Shown one piece after another: positions 44,473-53,042 of a stretch of DNA of 64,000 nt. A program made the translations under genes and the position numbers. The stretch spans positions 23,582-87,581 of the forward strand of contig JAEPQH010000016.1 in NCBI GenBank assembly GCA_017640605.1, given 5' to 3'. This stretch comes from Balneolaceae bacterium. GTDB taxonomy: Bacteria > Bacteroidota > Rhodothermia > Balneolales > Balneolaceae. The first letter of the stretch is position 1. Each line of letters begins with the position of its first letter. The notes beneath the pieces were generated by a model, which was not told the origin of the DNA, searched no databases, and worked only from the letters and a program-made list of their open reading frames with translations.

Positions 44473-45300
44473 GATGGTGTAAGCAGGAATCAATAATTCG
44501 TACCTCGTAAATCAACACTCGCCTATTCGTAATTCTCCAGCTTCTTGCAGGACTAAAGTCCTCGCTTGTTTATGTTCGATATCGGTTCTAAAGTTCAAAA
44601 CCTATAATTCGTTCTTGTCCTTAGAAATTCATCATCTATGAATTATTACTCGAGAAGATTAACTCAAATAACAAAAAAAATAGATTGCTACGATGGATTA
44701 GAGTAGTGGTATAAGCATGAACCAATAATTCGTACCTCGTAAATCTACACTCGCATATTCGTAACTCACTAGATCTCTCTCCGCCAGCTGGCGGAGAGAG
44801 ATGACATAAAGAGAGTCCATGATCTTAAAGTGAGATCGACATTCAAAGTTCGATTGTTCAATGTTCAAGTGTTCGATGTTCCCCAGTTTCTCGCAGGACT
44901 AAAGTCCTCGCTTGTTTATGCTCGATATCGGTTCTAAGGTTCAAAACCTATATTTTGTTGTTGTCCGCAGAAATAAATCATCGATGATCTATTATTCGAG
45001 CAGATTAACCCGCATATACTAATAAACTTGATCGCTACGATGGATTAGAGTGATGGTGTAAGCAGGCACCAAAATTCGTAAATCTAAACTCACCTATTCG
45101 TAATTCTCTAGATCTCTCTCCGCCGGTTGGCCGTTCGAGATGCCAAAAGGGAAGGTTCGGGTTAGCAAATCGAATTCGATGTTCAATTGCAAAAAGTTCT
45201 AGGTAAGTTCCAACAATTCATACCTCGTAAATCAACACTCGCATATTCGTAATTCTTCCCCGTTCAATGTTCGACTGTTCCCTTGTTCTAAATAAATTTT
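44473..45300. repeat. Repeat cluster left of the lipoprotein gene
   Basis: It contains at least four copies of a block with AATTCGTACCTCGTAAATC and ATTCGTAATTC (starting near 44495, 44727, 45073 and 45215). It also has two copies of a block with GCAGGACTAAAGTCCTCGC and CGATATCGG (near 44545 and 44892). The part from about 44751 to 45297 recurs in the same order and direction at about 46645-47214, on the other side of the lipoprotein gene. No credible gene is present. Confidence 0.85.
44773..44802. repeat. 30-base perfect palindrome
   Basis: The two 15-base halves, beginning ATCTCTCTCCGCCAG and its exact reverse complement, meet without a spacer. Degenerate versions of the same block occur near 45110, 46660 and 47007. 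Confidence 0.95.
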
Positions 45301-45377
45301 CCCAGCCAAACATCTTTGCCTTCATCTCGTGTTTACAATTAAAGAGTTAATTAACAGAAGGAATTATCGTAAAAATC

Positions 45378-46559
45378 ATGGTTGTTCGAAATCAGGTAAT
45401 TTTTCTGCCACTATTTGCACTTGTATTAATCGGTGGATCATGCAGGAATAATCCCGTAATCATTGAGCCTATAAAAGAATGTGAGTATCCACCAGGGAAC
45501 CGTACTTTCTCCTGGCAGGTCGATACCGTGGGCTGGTTCCCTTCCAGCATTGGTGGGGTATGGGCCTTTGCCGATGACGATGCTTATTTGATGGGTAGTA
45601 TTATACAATATGACGATCAAAACAACCCAGAAGGATACTTAGGTCTCCACTGGAATGGAGAAAGATGGGGTCCCGATATTAATGGCACGGTAGAAGAGAT
45701 ACGGCATGTAAGTAACGATGTAACCGGAGACAGTAGCTATATGGTGTCCGTTGGAAATTGGTCAATTACACCACCAAAACCAGCTTTAGGTGAGTTTGAC
45801 AATACGACCAAACAATGGACGGGCTACCAGTTCGAAACTGAAGGGGAGCTGCGCGCTGTATGGACCGATGGCAACGGCTATGTGATAGCCGTTGGAGACA
45901 ACGGCATGGTGTACACCAAAAATAGCTACCAGACCCCTTGGGTATATAGCAAAGCCCCCACGGATTTTAACCTTACCCATGTGGATGGGGTTTCTGATAG
46001 CGAAATATACATACAAGGGTTTATTTCTTTACCCGGAGAGCCTATATATGAACAGGTTTGGAAATTCACCGGAAGTGAATGGTATAAACTGTATGATAAT
46101 CAAGATACAACTGGGGTACCCCTCTACCTTGAGAACGCAATGAGTCCTTTTAACGGCGGGGTGTCTGATGTAGCTTCTTACCGCTGCTCCGACACCGATT
46201 CGCTACAATTATATATCATTGGCAATGAGTCCTTCCTGGTCACCGCAGCCGGGCAATCCTTGAGTTACGAGGTACTTAACCTGTCTGATCGGGGACTACC
46301 CCTGAGGCAAAATCAGCGTACCGGGTTAAGGGTTGATTTCTTCACCCCGAATGATGTCTGGATCTATGGGACCCGCTACAACTTCTACCATTGGGACGGG
46401 ACGGGGTTCGCAAAGATGGAAATCCCCGGCCTGCCGAATGACGATTCCCAGTTTGGGTTCCAAAAGGATATGATGAAAACACCCAGCGGAAAGGTATTCC
46501 TGCCTACCGAAGTGGCTTCGCAAGTCTATGTGGTGGTGCAGGGAACTCCTAAAAACTAA
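45378..46559 (+). CDS. Predicted lipoprotein, beta-propeller-like, GC-richer than neighbours
   Basis: This is a 393-residue protein whose N-terminus is a lipoprotein-type signal with a cysteine at residue 22 (LVLIGGSC), though the -3 residue is not the usual Leu. The rest is rich in short strand-like repeats with W, G and D (GVWAFADDDAYLMG, AVWTDGNGYVIAVGDNGMVY, DVWIYGTRYNFYHWDG), suggesting a beta-propeller. I cannot assign a function. The second half is visibly richer in G and C than the flagellar genes. It has no flagellar homology and lies between long direct repeats, so it may be acquired cargo. Confidence 0.78.
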   Translation: MVVRNQVIFLPLFALVLIGGSCRNNPVIIEPIKECEYPPGNRTFSWQVDTVGWFPSSIGGVWAFADDDAYLMGSIIQYDDQNNPEGYLGLHWNGERWGPDINGTVEEIRHVSNDVTGDSSYMVSVGNWSITPPKPALGEFDNTTKQWTGYQFETEGELRAVWTDGNGYVIAVGDNGMVYTKNSYQTPWVYSKAPTDFNLTHVDGVSDSEIYIQGFISLPGEPIYEQVWKFTGSEWYKLYDNQDTTGVPLYLENAMSPFNGGVSDVASYRCSDTDSLQLYIIGNESFLVTAAGQSLSYEVLNLSDRGLPLRQNQRTGLRVDFFTPNDVWIYGTRYNFYHWDGTGFAKMEIPGLPNDDSQFGFQKDMMKTPSGKVFLPTEVASQVYVVVQGTPKN

Positions 46560-46590
46560 ACGTTGAGCAAGAAATAGTACTATCCAACAT

Positions 46591-46609
46591 GACGTCTACA
46601 TTAGATGTC
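46591..46609. repeat. Inverted repeat after the lipoprotein gene
   Basis: The arms GACGTCTA / TAGATGTC (one G-T pair) with a three-base loop lie 31 bases after the stop. They are followed by A rather than T residues, so it would be a terminator only for the minus strand. Confidence 0.45.
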
Positions 46610-46615
46610 AAAAAA

Positions 46616-47215
46616 ATCGTAATTCGAAATTCAACCCTCGCCATTTCATAACTCTCCAGATCTCTCTCCGCCGGTTGGCGGTTCGAGATGCCAAAAAGAG
46701 AGTCCATGATCTTAAAGTGAGATCGACATTCAAAGTTCGATTACTCAATGTTCAAGTGTTCGATGTTCCCCAGCTTCTCGCAGGACTAAAGTCCTCGCTT
46801 GTTTATGTTCGATATCGGCTCTAAAGTTCAAAACCTATATTTCATTCTTGTTTTTAGAAATATTTAATCAATGTCCTTTTTTTCGATCAGATTAACTCGC
46901 ATATACTTATAAAGTAGATCGCTACGATGGATTAGTGTGATGGTGTAAGCAGAAACCAACAATTCGTACATCGTAAATCAACCCTCGCTTTTTCATAACT
47001 CTCCAGATCTCTCTCCGCCGGTTGGCGGTTCGAGATGCCAAAAGGGAATGTTCGTGTTAGCAAACCGAATTCGATGTTCAATTGCAAAAAGCTCTATGTA
47101 AGTTCCACCAAATCGTTATTCGTAAATCTACATTCGCCTATTCGTAATTCCTCCCCGTTCGATTGTTCAATGTTCGAAGTTCAACTGTTCAACTGTTCCC
47201 CTGTTCGCTTTTCTA
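46616..47215. repeat. Repeat cluster right of the lipoprotein gene
   Basis: This is the counterpart of the left cluster in the same orientation. The TCGTAAATC/ATTCGTAATTC-type block occurs near 46616, 46961 and 47111. GCAGGACTAAAGTCCTCGC is at about 46780, and GCTACGATGGATTAG near 46921 (left copy near 45034). GATGCCAAAAGGGAA is near 47034 (left copy near 45139). The cluster runs to the stop codon of the small gene at 47213. No credible gene lies inside. Confidence 0.85.
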
Positions 47216-47479
47216 AACTTTAATATCCAGCTTAACGCCTTTGCCTTCGTCTTTTTCTTTAATGATCTCAGGAACTTCCGGCATTTTATTGGGTACATCG
47301 ACTTCAAGGTGAGCTTTCGAAGCCTGACTGATGGTTACCTCATCTACAATAAAGCGGGCATTTCTTTCCCGTTCCTGATCGCGCTTCTTTTTCTTTCGCT
47401 GCTGCTCTTCTTCCTCTTTCTTGTGCTTGAGCAGCTCAGGAATCTTACTTAATCGTGATATTTTGGGTAAAAGTGACAT
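47213..47479 (-). CDS. Small charged hypothetical protein downstream of fliA
   Basis: This 88-residue protein is very rich in Lys and Glu, with a predicted helical KEEEEQQRKKKKRDQERE core and an Ile/Val-rich C-terminal part (FIVDEVTISQASKAHLEV). There is no membrane segment. A good ribosome site (GGAAGG) precedes the ATG. It follows fliA on the same strand after 122 bases. Its place next to fliA invites comparison with FlgM, but I see no FlgM-like pattern. The family is unknown. Confidence 0.65.
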   Translation of the reverse strand: MSLLPKISRLSKIPELLKHKKEEEEQQRKKKKRDQERERNARFIVDEVTISQASKAHLEVDVPNKMPEVPEIIKEKDEGKGVKLDIKV

Positions 47480-47601
47480 TCAACGCCTTCCATGGGTATT
47501 CGTCTCCTATCACAGTTATCGGTTGGTTTTTTCTTAACTAAACACCTGTAAGATTAGACTCTTCTAACGAACCTTGCAGGTACTCAGCATCAACATAGTT
47601 G

Positions 47602-48372
47602 TTAATGCTCTACATACACTACTTCTTCTTTGGTAAGCTCTTGGCGGAGTTGAAGCAATAATTTTCCTACAATTTGTGAGATTCGGGCTTCAGTCAGCTC
47701 AAGCAATAAAGCAATTTCGCTCATGGTCATGTCTTCATAGTAGTACAACATCAGGATCAAGCGATCGCGCTCTTTCAGCTCACCAATCTTTTTCATGATG
47801 GCCGCGGTACGTTCTTTCTTCTCCAGATTATTATCCGGCACTTCGCTGTTTGGGTCGATCTGCGTGTCGTAATACGACGATGAATCTTGATCGTAGGCAG
47901 GGCTATCTAAAGAAAGTAAATTTCGTTGCTGTACATTAGATAATAATTTATTGTAAGCAGAGATGTCCATATCCAGCTCATCAGCTACTTCCTGATCGGA
48001 AGGCTCGCGGCCAAGAACCTGGCTCAGTTGTTCGATTACTTTTTGAACTTCGCCATAGGTTTTACGCTGCTTTCTTGGCAACTGATCGATACTTCGCAGA
48101 TAATCTACAATGGCGCCACGAATGCGGTAATAGGCAAAGGTATTGAATTGAATATTTCTGCTGCAATCGTACGAATCCATTGCCTGAAGTAATCCAGTAA
48201 TAGCTGCACTTTCCAGATCTTCGCGTTGCGATAACGGCTGATCCGGACGGCTGATTTTACCGATAATACTGCGTACCAATGGCATCGATTTACTAATGAT
48301 TGCATTTCGAAGCCCATCAACAGGATTACTGGCGTATAATTCGATCAGTTCTTGTAATGTCTTGTTTCCCAT
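47602..48372 (-). CDS. fliA: Flagellar sigma factor FliA (sigma-28)
   Basis: This 256-residue sigma-70-family factor lacks region 1. Region 2 contains DLESAAITGLLQAMDSYD and FNTFAYYRIRGAIVDYLRS. Region 3 is SDQEVADELDM, and region 4 has the helix-turn-helix around MTMSEIALLLELTEARISQI. It should recognise the TTAA-N15/16-nCCGATAA elements described in this window, one of which lies before its own operon (flhB), implying positive feedback. No anti-sigma FlgM is recognised nearby. Confidence 0.96.
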   Translation of the reverse strand: MGNKTLQELIELYASNPVDGLRNAIISKSMPLVRSIIGKISRPDQPLSQREDLESAAITGLLQAMDSYDCSRNIQFNTFAYYRIRGAIVDYLRSIDQLPRKQRKTYGEVQKVIEQLSQVLGREPSDQEVADELDMDISAYNKLLSNVQQRNLLSLDSPAYDQDSSSYYDTQIDPNSEVPDNNLEKKERTAAIMKKIGELKERDRLILMLYYYEDMTMSEIALLLELTEARISQIVGKLLLQLRQELTKEEVVYVEH

Positions 48373-48374
48373 AG

Positions 48375-48599
48375 CTAGTTCTCCTGCTCTGCATTGCTGT
48401 TATTTCCTCCAACGGGGACGTGTTCGGTAGATTTGTTATCTCGAACCACATTCAGCAGAAAAATGGATAAGTACATTACTGTAAACAGACCCATAAAAAC
48501 GAGTAAGCTACGATAAAGTGCCACATCAATTTGAACTCCTGAGATCAAAAGAAGCATAAAAAGAAGTAACGAGATCACTAAAATAAGGCGTAGTAACAT
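48375..48599 (-). CDS. Small two-TM membrane protein between flhG and fliA
   Basis: This 74-residue protein has two hydrophobic segments (about 1-20 and 30-52) and a polar Asn/Glu-rich C-terminal tail of about 22 residues. Its stop lies two bases before the fliA start and its start 15 bases after flhG, so it belongs to the operon. I recognise no family. Confidence 0.75.
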   Translation of the reverse strand: MLLRLILVISLLLFMLLLISGVQIDVALYRSLLVFMGLFTVMYLSIFLLNVVRDNKSTEHVPVGGNNSNAEQEN

Positions 48600-48614
48600 A
48601 ATGTTTCCTCTCTA

Positions 48615-49412
48615 CTAATAAGCTAATTTTAATTGTGGTTTTTCGAGTAAAGTCGACTCAGCAATGATATTCTGGCTGATGAACTCGACCTCATTATTTA
48701 TCGGGTTCGCACTATCGATACCCAGCAAAGTATTTTGCTTGCGCACGGCCTTGCGTACCTGATCATTCTCCGGGATAAAACCCAGATACACGCTTTCCTT
48801 TTCGAGGAAATAGGTTAAAATGGTATTAAAACGATGGATGGTATCAGCGGCTGATTCTTCGCTCTCCGCAAAGTTTACAACACTACCAAATTTGTAGCTT
48901 GGATCGATGCTGTACACATATTTGCACAAGCGATACACATCCGAGATGGCCGAAGGCTCATCCACCAAAATCAACACGCCAAACTCGGCGGCATCTAACG
49001 ACCATAGCGTCATTTCACCAACTCCGGCCGGAGTGTCGATCAAAATAAAATCGTGAGTTTGTTTTAAAGCATATACCGCCTGATCCAAAGCATCCATGAT
49101 GATGTCGGTGCCCAGTTTTAATTCTAGGGGATCATCGGCTGCCGTAACAACAGTAATTCCGTTGCAATCCTGAAAGGTATTTTCCAGGCTGCATTCATTC
49201 ATCACCCACTCACACAGCGTTGCCTGAACGGGCAGGTTAAACATAGTGGCACAATTAGCCAGCCCTAAATCAACATCAACAATGGCAACTTTATAGCCCA
49301 TGTCGTTAAGCATGGCTGCAATATTCACGGTGGTTAAACTTTTCCCAACACCGCCCTTACCGCTGATGATAGAAAACACAAATGGATCCGCTGGCTCTAA
49401 AAACGACATCAT
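48615..49412 (-). CDS. flhG: Flagellar number regulator FlhG (FleN/YlxH, MinD-like ATPase)
   Basis: The protein has 265 residues from ATG 49412, chosen because GGAGG lies eight bases upstream and the ATG follows the flhF stop by two bases; longer starts run into flhF. It has a deviant Walker A (ISGKGGVGKS), VDVDLGLANCA and LIDTPAGVGE, as in MinD/ParA ATPases. FlhG restrains flagellar number with FlhF. The short N-terminus MMSFLEPADPFVFS lacks the DQAxxLR-type helix by which FlhG usually stimulates the FlhF GTPase. Confidence 0.93.
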   Translation of the reverse strand: MMSFLEPADPFVFSIISGKGGVGKSLTTVNIAAMLNDMGYKVAIVDVDLGLANCATMFNLPVQATLCEWVMNECSLENTFQDCNGITVVTAADDPLELKLGTDIIMDALDQAVYALKQTHDFILIDTPAGVGEMTLWSLDAAEFGVLILVDEPSAISDVYRLCKYVYSIDPSYKFGSVVNFAESEESAADTIHRFNTILTYFLEKESVYLGFIPENDQVRKAVRKQNTLLGIDSANPINNEVEFISQNIIAESTLLEKPQLKLAY

Positions 49413-49414
49413 AA

Positions 49415-50887
49415 TTAGGCCTCCAATACTTTTTGAGCAAACCACTGTGGATTAAACTCCATCAAACTGGTAGATAAGTTGGTTCCGGTACTCAGGTACC
49501 GCGCCGCACAACCCATTTCTTTCATGAATGGAATAATCGGTCCCCATTGGGTGATTTCATCTAGATGCGTGATCGAAATATAGTCGGGTTGCATTGGGTG
49601 ATTTTTAGCCGTAGCACCTTCGAAATAGAATTTGCTGCGAGCCGCATTCACTACAAAATGAACTTCCAGCGGAGTTACCGGCGTAAGCAACTGTCTGATT
49701 TTCCAATAATCTCTAAACGATTCTTCTTGCTCAATACTCAGCGAAGGAGTGTCGATCAACACATGATCAAATTCTTTCCAAGCTTCCAGATGATCGCTTA
49801 CATCAAGGCCTTTTTTCACTTCGAAATAGGGAATCTCATGGTCCGCACAAAAAGCGCCAAGAATGCTGTAGTAGGTTTCACCCGCTTTGCTTTGGGGATG
49901 GATGCTCACCACAGCTACTTTCTTATTCAGCATAAAATCGGGATGCGTACACAGTTTCATAATCTGTGAGGTTTTACCCGAACCTGAAGGACCTGCAAAT
50001 AGCATAAACTGTGAAGGCTCTTTGGTTACGGCTTTACCCAGCGAATCGCGAAGTAAGCCTGCAATTTTTGCCATAAAAAGTTCGGTTTGATCGAAAGGAT
50101 CAACGCCACCTTTAATAATTTCACTAAACCAGCCGCTTACGGTGCTGGTATTAATTCCGGTTTGCACCAATTGCTGAAATACCGGATGGCATGCATAATC
50201 GATGTTCGCCGAAATAAGAGATGAATCCAGTAAGGCTTCCAGTTTGTCAAATCGTTTGTGCAGGGCCTTAATCGCTTTTTGGTTTTCGATGGGCGATTGC
50301 GTGGCTTTCAATAAATCTCGGGGACTTTCTTTAGGCTTCGCTTCTCTGAAATGAGTGATAAACTTTCCTGCAGTTTTCGGAATTACTGATTCAGGGGCTT
50401 CATCACGTAAAATTTCTTCTTCTTCAATATTTTTTTGAGGGGCCGGACGTAGGCTTGCTCTGCGGTAAAATTGCCCGGAAGTTTTTTCCTGAATTTCCTC
50501 TTGCTGCGGTAAAAATGCCGAGCCGGCTAGTACCGGTTCTTTCTGTAAAGTCTCTTTCTTTTCTTTGATGATTTGCTCGGTGGCATACTTTCGAAGGTTC
50601 GCCAATTTCGGACTTTCCTTCTTTTCCTGAGCCTCCATTCGCACTCCACTTCGCTCGAATTGTACTCCGGCTTCTTCTTGTTTTAACGATTCGCGAAAGG
50701 CTTTTCGAGGATCCTGAGCCGGTTGTTCAGCCGATTTTTCACTATCCGAGAAAATGGTAATTCGAGCATTTTGATGCTCTGAAGTGGCCTCAGATGATTC
50801 CAGAATAAGGATATCGTCGCCATACATTTGGTAGGCTGTTTTCTTAGCGGCTTCAACGGTTTTGCCAAAAATATTCTTCAGTATCAT
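49415..50887 (-). CDS. flhF: SRP-type GTPase FlhF, with divergent G motifs
   Basis: This 490-residue protein determines flagellar position in many bacteria. The N-terminal B domain (FGKTVEAAKKTAYQMYGDDI) and a long variable linker precede the NG domain (about 230-490). The G1 loop GPSGSGKTS is intact. G3 reads DTPSL instead of DTAGR, and G4 reads THLDE instead of TKLDE. GTP specificity or hydrolysis may therefore be altered. It lies between flhA (four-base overlap) and flhG. Confidence 0.9.
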   Translation of the reverse strand: MILKNIFGKTVEAAKKTAYQMYGDDILILESSEATSEHQNARITIFSDSEKSAEQPAQDPRKAFRESLKQEEAGVQFERSGVRMEAQEKKESPKLANLRKYATEQIIKEKKETLQKEPVLAGSAFLPQQEEIQEKTSGQFYRRASLRPAPQKNIEEEEILRDEAPESVIPKTAGKFITHFREAKPKESPRDLLKATQSPIENQKAIKALHKRFDKLEALLDSSLISANIDYACHPVFQQLVQTGINTSTVSGWFSEIIKGGVDPFDQTELFMAKIAGLLRDSLGKAVTKEPSQFMLFAGPSGSGKTSQIMKLCTHPDFMLNKKVAVVSIHPQSKAGETYYSILGAFCADHEIPYFEVKKGLDVSDHLEAWKEFDHVLIDTPSLSIEQEESFRDYWKIRQLLTPVTPLEVHFVVNAARSKFYFEGATAKNHPMQPDYISITHLDEITQWGPIIPFMKEMGCAARYLSTGTNLSTSLMEFNPQWFAQKVLEA

Positions 50888-53037
50888 ACTAATTCACTTT
50901 CTTGGGTAGTAGGCTGTAATTGGGTTCCCGAATTCTGATTTGGAATCGTTCGCTCGGGCGCTTGCATCGTTAAACGATCAAAAGTCTTGAACTGAATTTC
51001 CTGGCTGATGTCGTTATACGATAACACATTTATATCTGGCAAAATTGGTGCCAGAAACTCAAAGAGGGTAAACCGAAGGATGGGCGAGGTAAGCAGTACC
51101 GGCTCAAATCCTTTTCTTACCATATTGGTAAAAGTTGCCGATGCCGACTGGTAAAGTCGCTCTACGGTATCTGGTGTGAGCCCTAGCGTATTGCTGTTAA
51201 GCGTGCCTTGCTGCGCCTGCGAAATTAAATGTGATTCCAATTGTGGCTCTAGCATCACAACCACTACTTCGTTCTCGGGCGTTACAAATTGCCGTGTAAT
51301 AGTTTCTGATAAAGCTGCCCGGCAGTACTCATTTAATACATCGGTATTGTTAGTTTGATGGCAATAATCGGCCAGAGTTTCCATGATGGTGATTAAATCC
51401 CGAATAGGAACTCGCTCGCGCAATAAGCGGCGTAAAACCTTTTGAATATCTCCGATTTTCATACCGTCTGGTACAAGTTCTTCAACCAAAGCCGGAGCCT
51501 GCTCTTTTACATTTTCCACAAGTTTCTGCACCATTTGTCGGTCGATGAGTTTGTGGGCGTTTTTCTTTAACACTTCCATTAAATGAGTGGTAATAACCGC
51601 TCCGGCTTCGATCACTGCGAGTCCGTATTTTTCCGCCTCCGACTTATTTTTTCCGCTCACCCAAACGGCATCCATTCCAAAAGTAGGATCCTTGGTTTCA
51701 ATCCCTTGAATATTCGGTCGGAAATCTTCCGGTAACAGCGTTAAATAATAACCGGGCAACAATTCGCCGCTACCTTGTTCTACACCACGCATTTTTATGG
51801 TGTAGCGATTGGCGTCGAGCTGCACATTATCTCTGATTCTGATGGATGGAATAATAATTCCCAGTTCGGCAGCCAATTGCTTGCGGAGCGACGTCATACG
51901 CTCCAGGAGATCTCCACCTTGGGTCACTTCTACCATCGGGATTAAGCTATAGCCGATTTCCAGCTCAAGCGTGTCCATCATTAAATAATTCTCAACGGGA
52001 TCGTCTTTTTTCTGAACCACCGCTTCCGATTTTTCTGCTTCCAGAGCTTCATTTTCTTCACGCTCGGCATTGCGGTAATTTTTAAAAGCCATAAATATCA
52101 GGAATCCACCAATTCCCCAGAACGGAAGTACGGGTAAACCGGGCATCATTCCCATAAAAAACACGAATACAGCCGCGATCGTCACCGTTTTGGGATTCCC
52201 AAGAAGTTGATCGGTAAGTTCGTTACTCAGGTTTCCTTCCGATGCCGCTCGGGAAACGATCATACCCGAAGCCGTTGAAATGAGCAGTGCGGGAATTTGA
52301 GAAACCAACCCGTCACCGATGGTCATTAACGTATAAGTGGATGCTGCTTCTGCCAATGGCATGCGCAGTTGAACAGTTCCGATAATCAAACCACCAATAA
52401 TATTGATGAAAGTGATTAACAAACCGGCAACAACATCACCACGTACGAACTTACTCGCACCATCCATGGCTCCATAAAAATCGGCTTCGCGGGCAATTTC
52501 CTCTCTTTTTGATTTGGCTTCTTCATCGGTTAACAAACCTGCGGCTAAATCGGCATCGATCGACATTTGTTTACCGGGCATGGCATCTAAGGTAAAACGA
52601 GCTGCAACCTCAGCAATACGAGTGGCACCTTTGGTAATTACCACAAAGTTGATGATTACCAACACCGAGAAGATGATGATTCCGATTACAAAATTGCCTT
52701 GTACAATGAACCCACCAAAAGCTTCGATAATATTACCGGCATCACCTTCACTTAGAATTAGCCGCGTTGTGGCTACGTTTAGGGAAAGTCGGAACAGGGT
52801 TAAAATCAAAAGCATGCCCGGAAAAACCGCAAATTGCAGGGGTTTTAGTGCATAAAAGGCGACCAACAGTACGATCAAAGAAAACGTGATGTTCAGCGCC
52901 AGGAAAAAGTCCATGAGTGCTGTTGGAAAAGGGATAATCATGATCAACAGGATCATGATGATTCCCGACGAAATCAGGACATCCGTTTGGAAGAATGTTG
53001 ATTTAAGTTTTTTAGAGTCTAATCCGCCAAGTTTCAT
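50884..53037 (-). CDS. flhA: Export gate protein FlhA
   Basis: This 717-residue protein has seven or eight N-terminal TM segments and the cytoplasmic FHIPEP loop region (TLDAMPGKQMSIDADLAAGL). A large C-terminal domain follows, forming the nonameric ring that receives substrate-chaperone complexes. It lies five bases after flhB and overlaps flhF by four bases. Its length and motifs are normal for the family. Confidence 0.97.
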   Translation of the reverse strand: MKLGGLDSKKLKSTFFQTDVLISSGIIMILLIMIIPFPTALMDFFLALNITFSLIVLLVAFYALKPLQFAVFPGMLLILTLFRLSLNVATTRLILSEGDAGNIIEAFGGFIVQGNFVIGIIIFSVLVIINFVVITKGATRIAEVAARFTLDAMPGKQMSIDADLAAGLLTDEEAKSKREEIAREADFYGAMDGASKFVRGDVVAGLLITFINIIGGLIIGTVQLRMPLAEAASTYTLMTIGDGLVSQIPALLISTASGMIVSRAASEGNLSNELTDQLLGNPKTVTIAAVFVFFMGMMPGLPVLPFWGIGGFLIFMAFKNYRNAEREENEALEAEKSEAVVQKKDDPVENYLMMDTLELEIGYSLIPMVEVTQGGDLLERMTSLRKQLAAELGIIIPSIRIRDNVQLDANRYTIKMRGVEQGSGELLPGYYLTLLPEDFRPNIQGIETKDPTFGMDAVWVSGKNKSEAEKYGLAVIEAGAVITTHLMEVLKKNAHKLIDRQMVQKLVENVKEQAPALVEELVPDGMKIGDIQKVLRRLLRERVPIRDLITIMETLADYCHQTNNTDVLNEYCRAALSETITRQFVTPENEVVVVMLEPQLESHLISQAQQGTLNSNTLGLTPDTVERLYQSASATFTNMVRKGFEPVLLTSPILRFTLFEFLAPILPDINVLSYNDISQEIQFKTFDRLTMQAPERTIPNQNSGTQLQPTTQESELV

Positions 53038-53042
53038 TTACA

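Noticed and set aside
45387..46560. Opposite-strand open frames within the lipoprotein gene
   Set aside because: They are shadow frames without ribosome sites; the plus-strand frame has a signal sequence and coherent repeats.
47035..47223. Open frame of 62 codons inside the right repeat cluster
   Set aside because: It consists of repeat sequence, has no ribosome site and the homologous left copy does not keep the frame.
47213..47479. FlgM anti-sigma factor
   Set aside because: Size and place fit, but I see none of the helical pattern expected for FlgM, so the name is not used.
49413..49445. Longer flhG start overlapping flhF
   Set aside because: GGAGG lies at the right distance from ATG 49412, and the longer N-terminus has no MinD-family resemblance.
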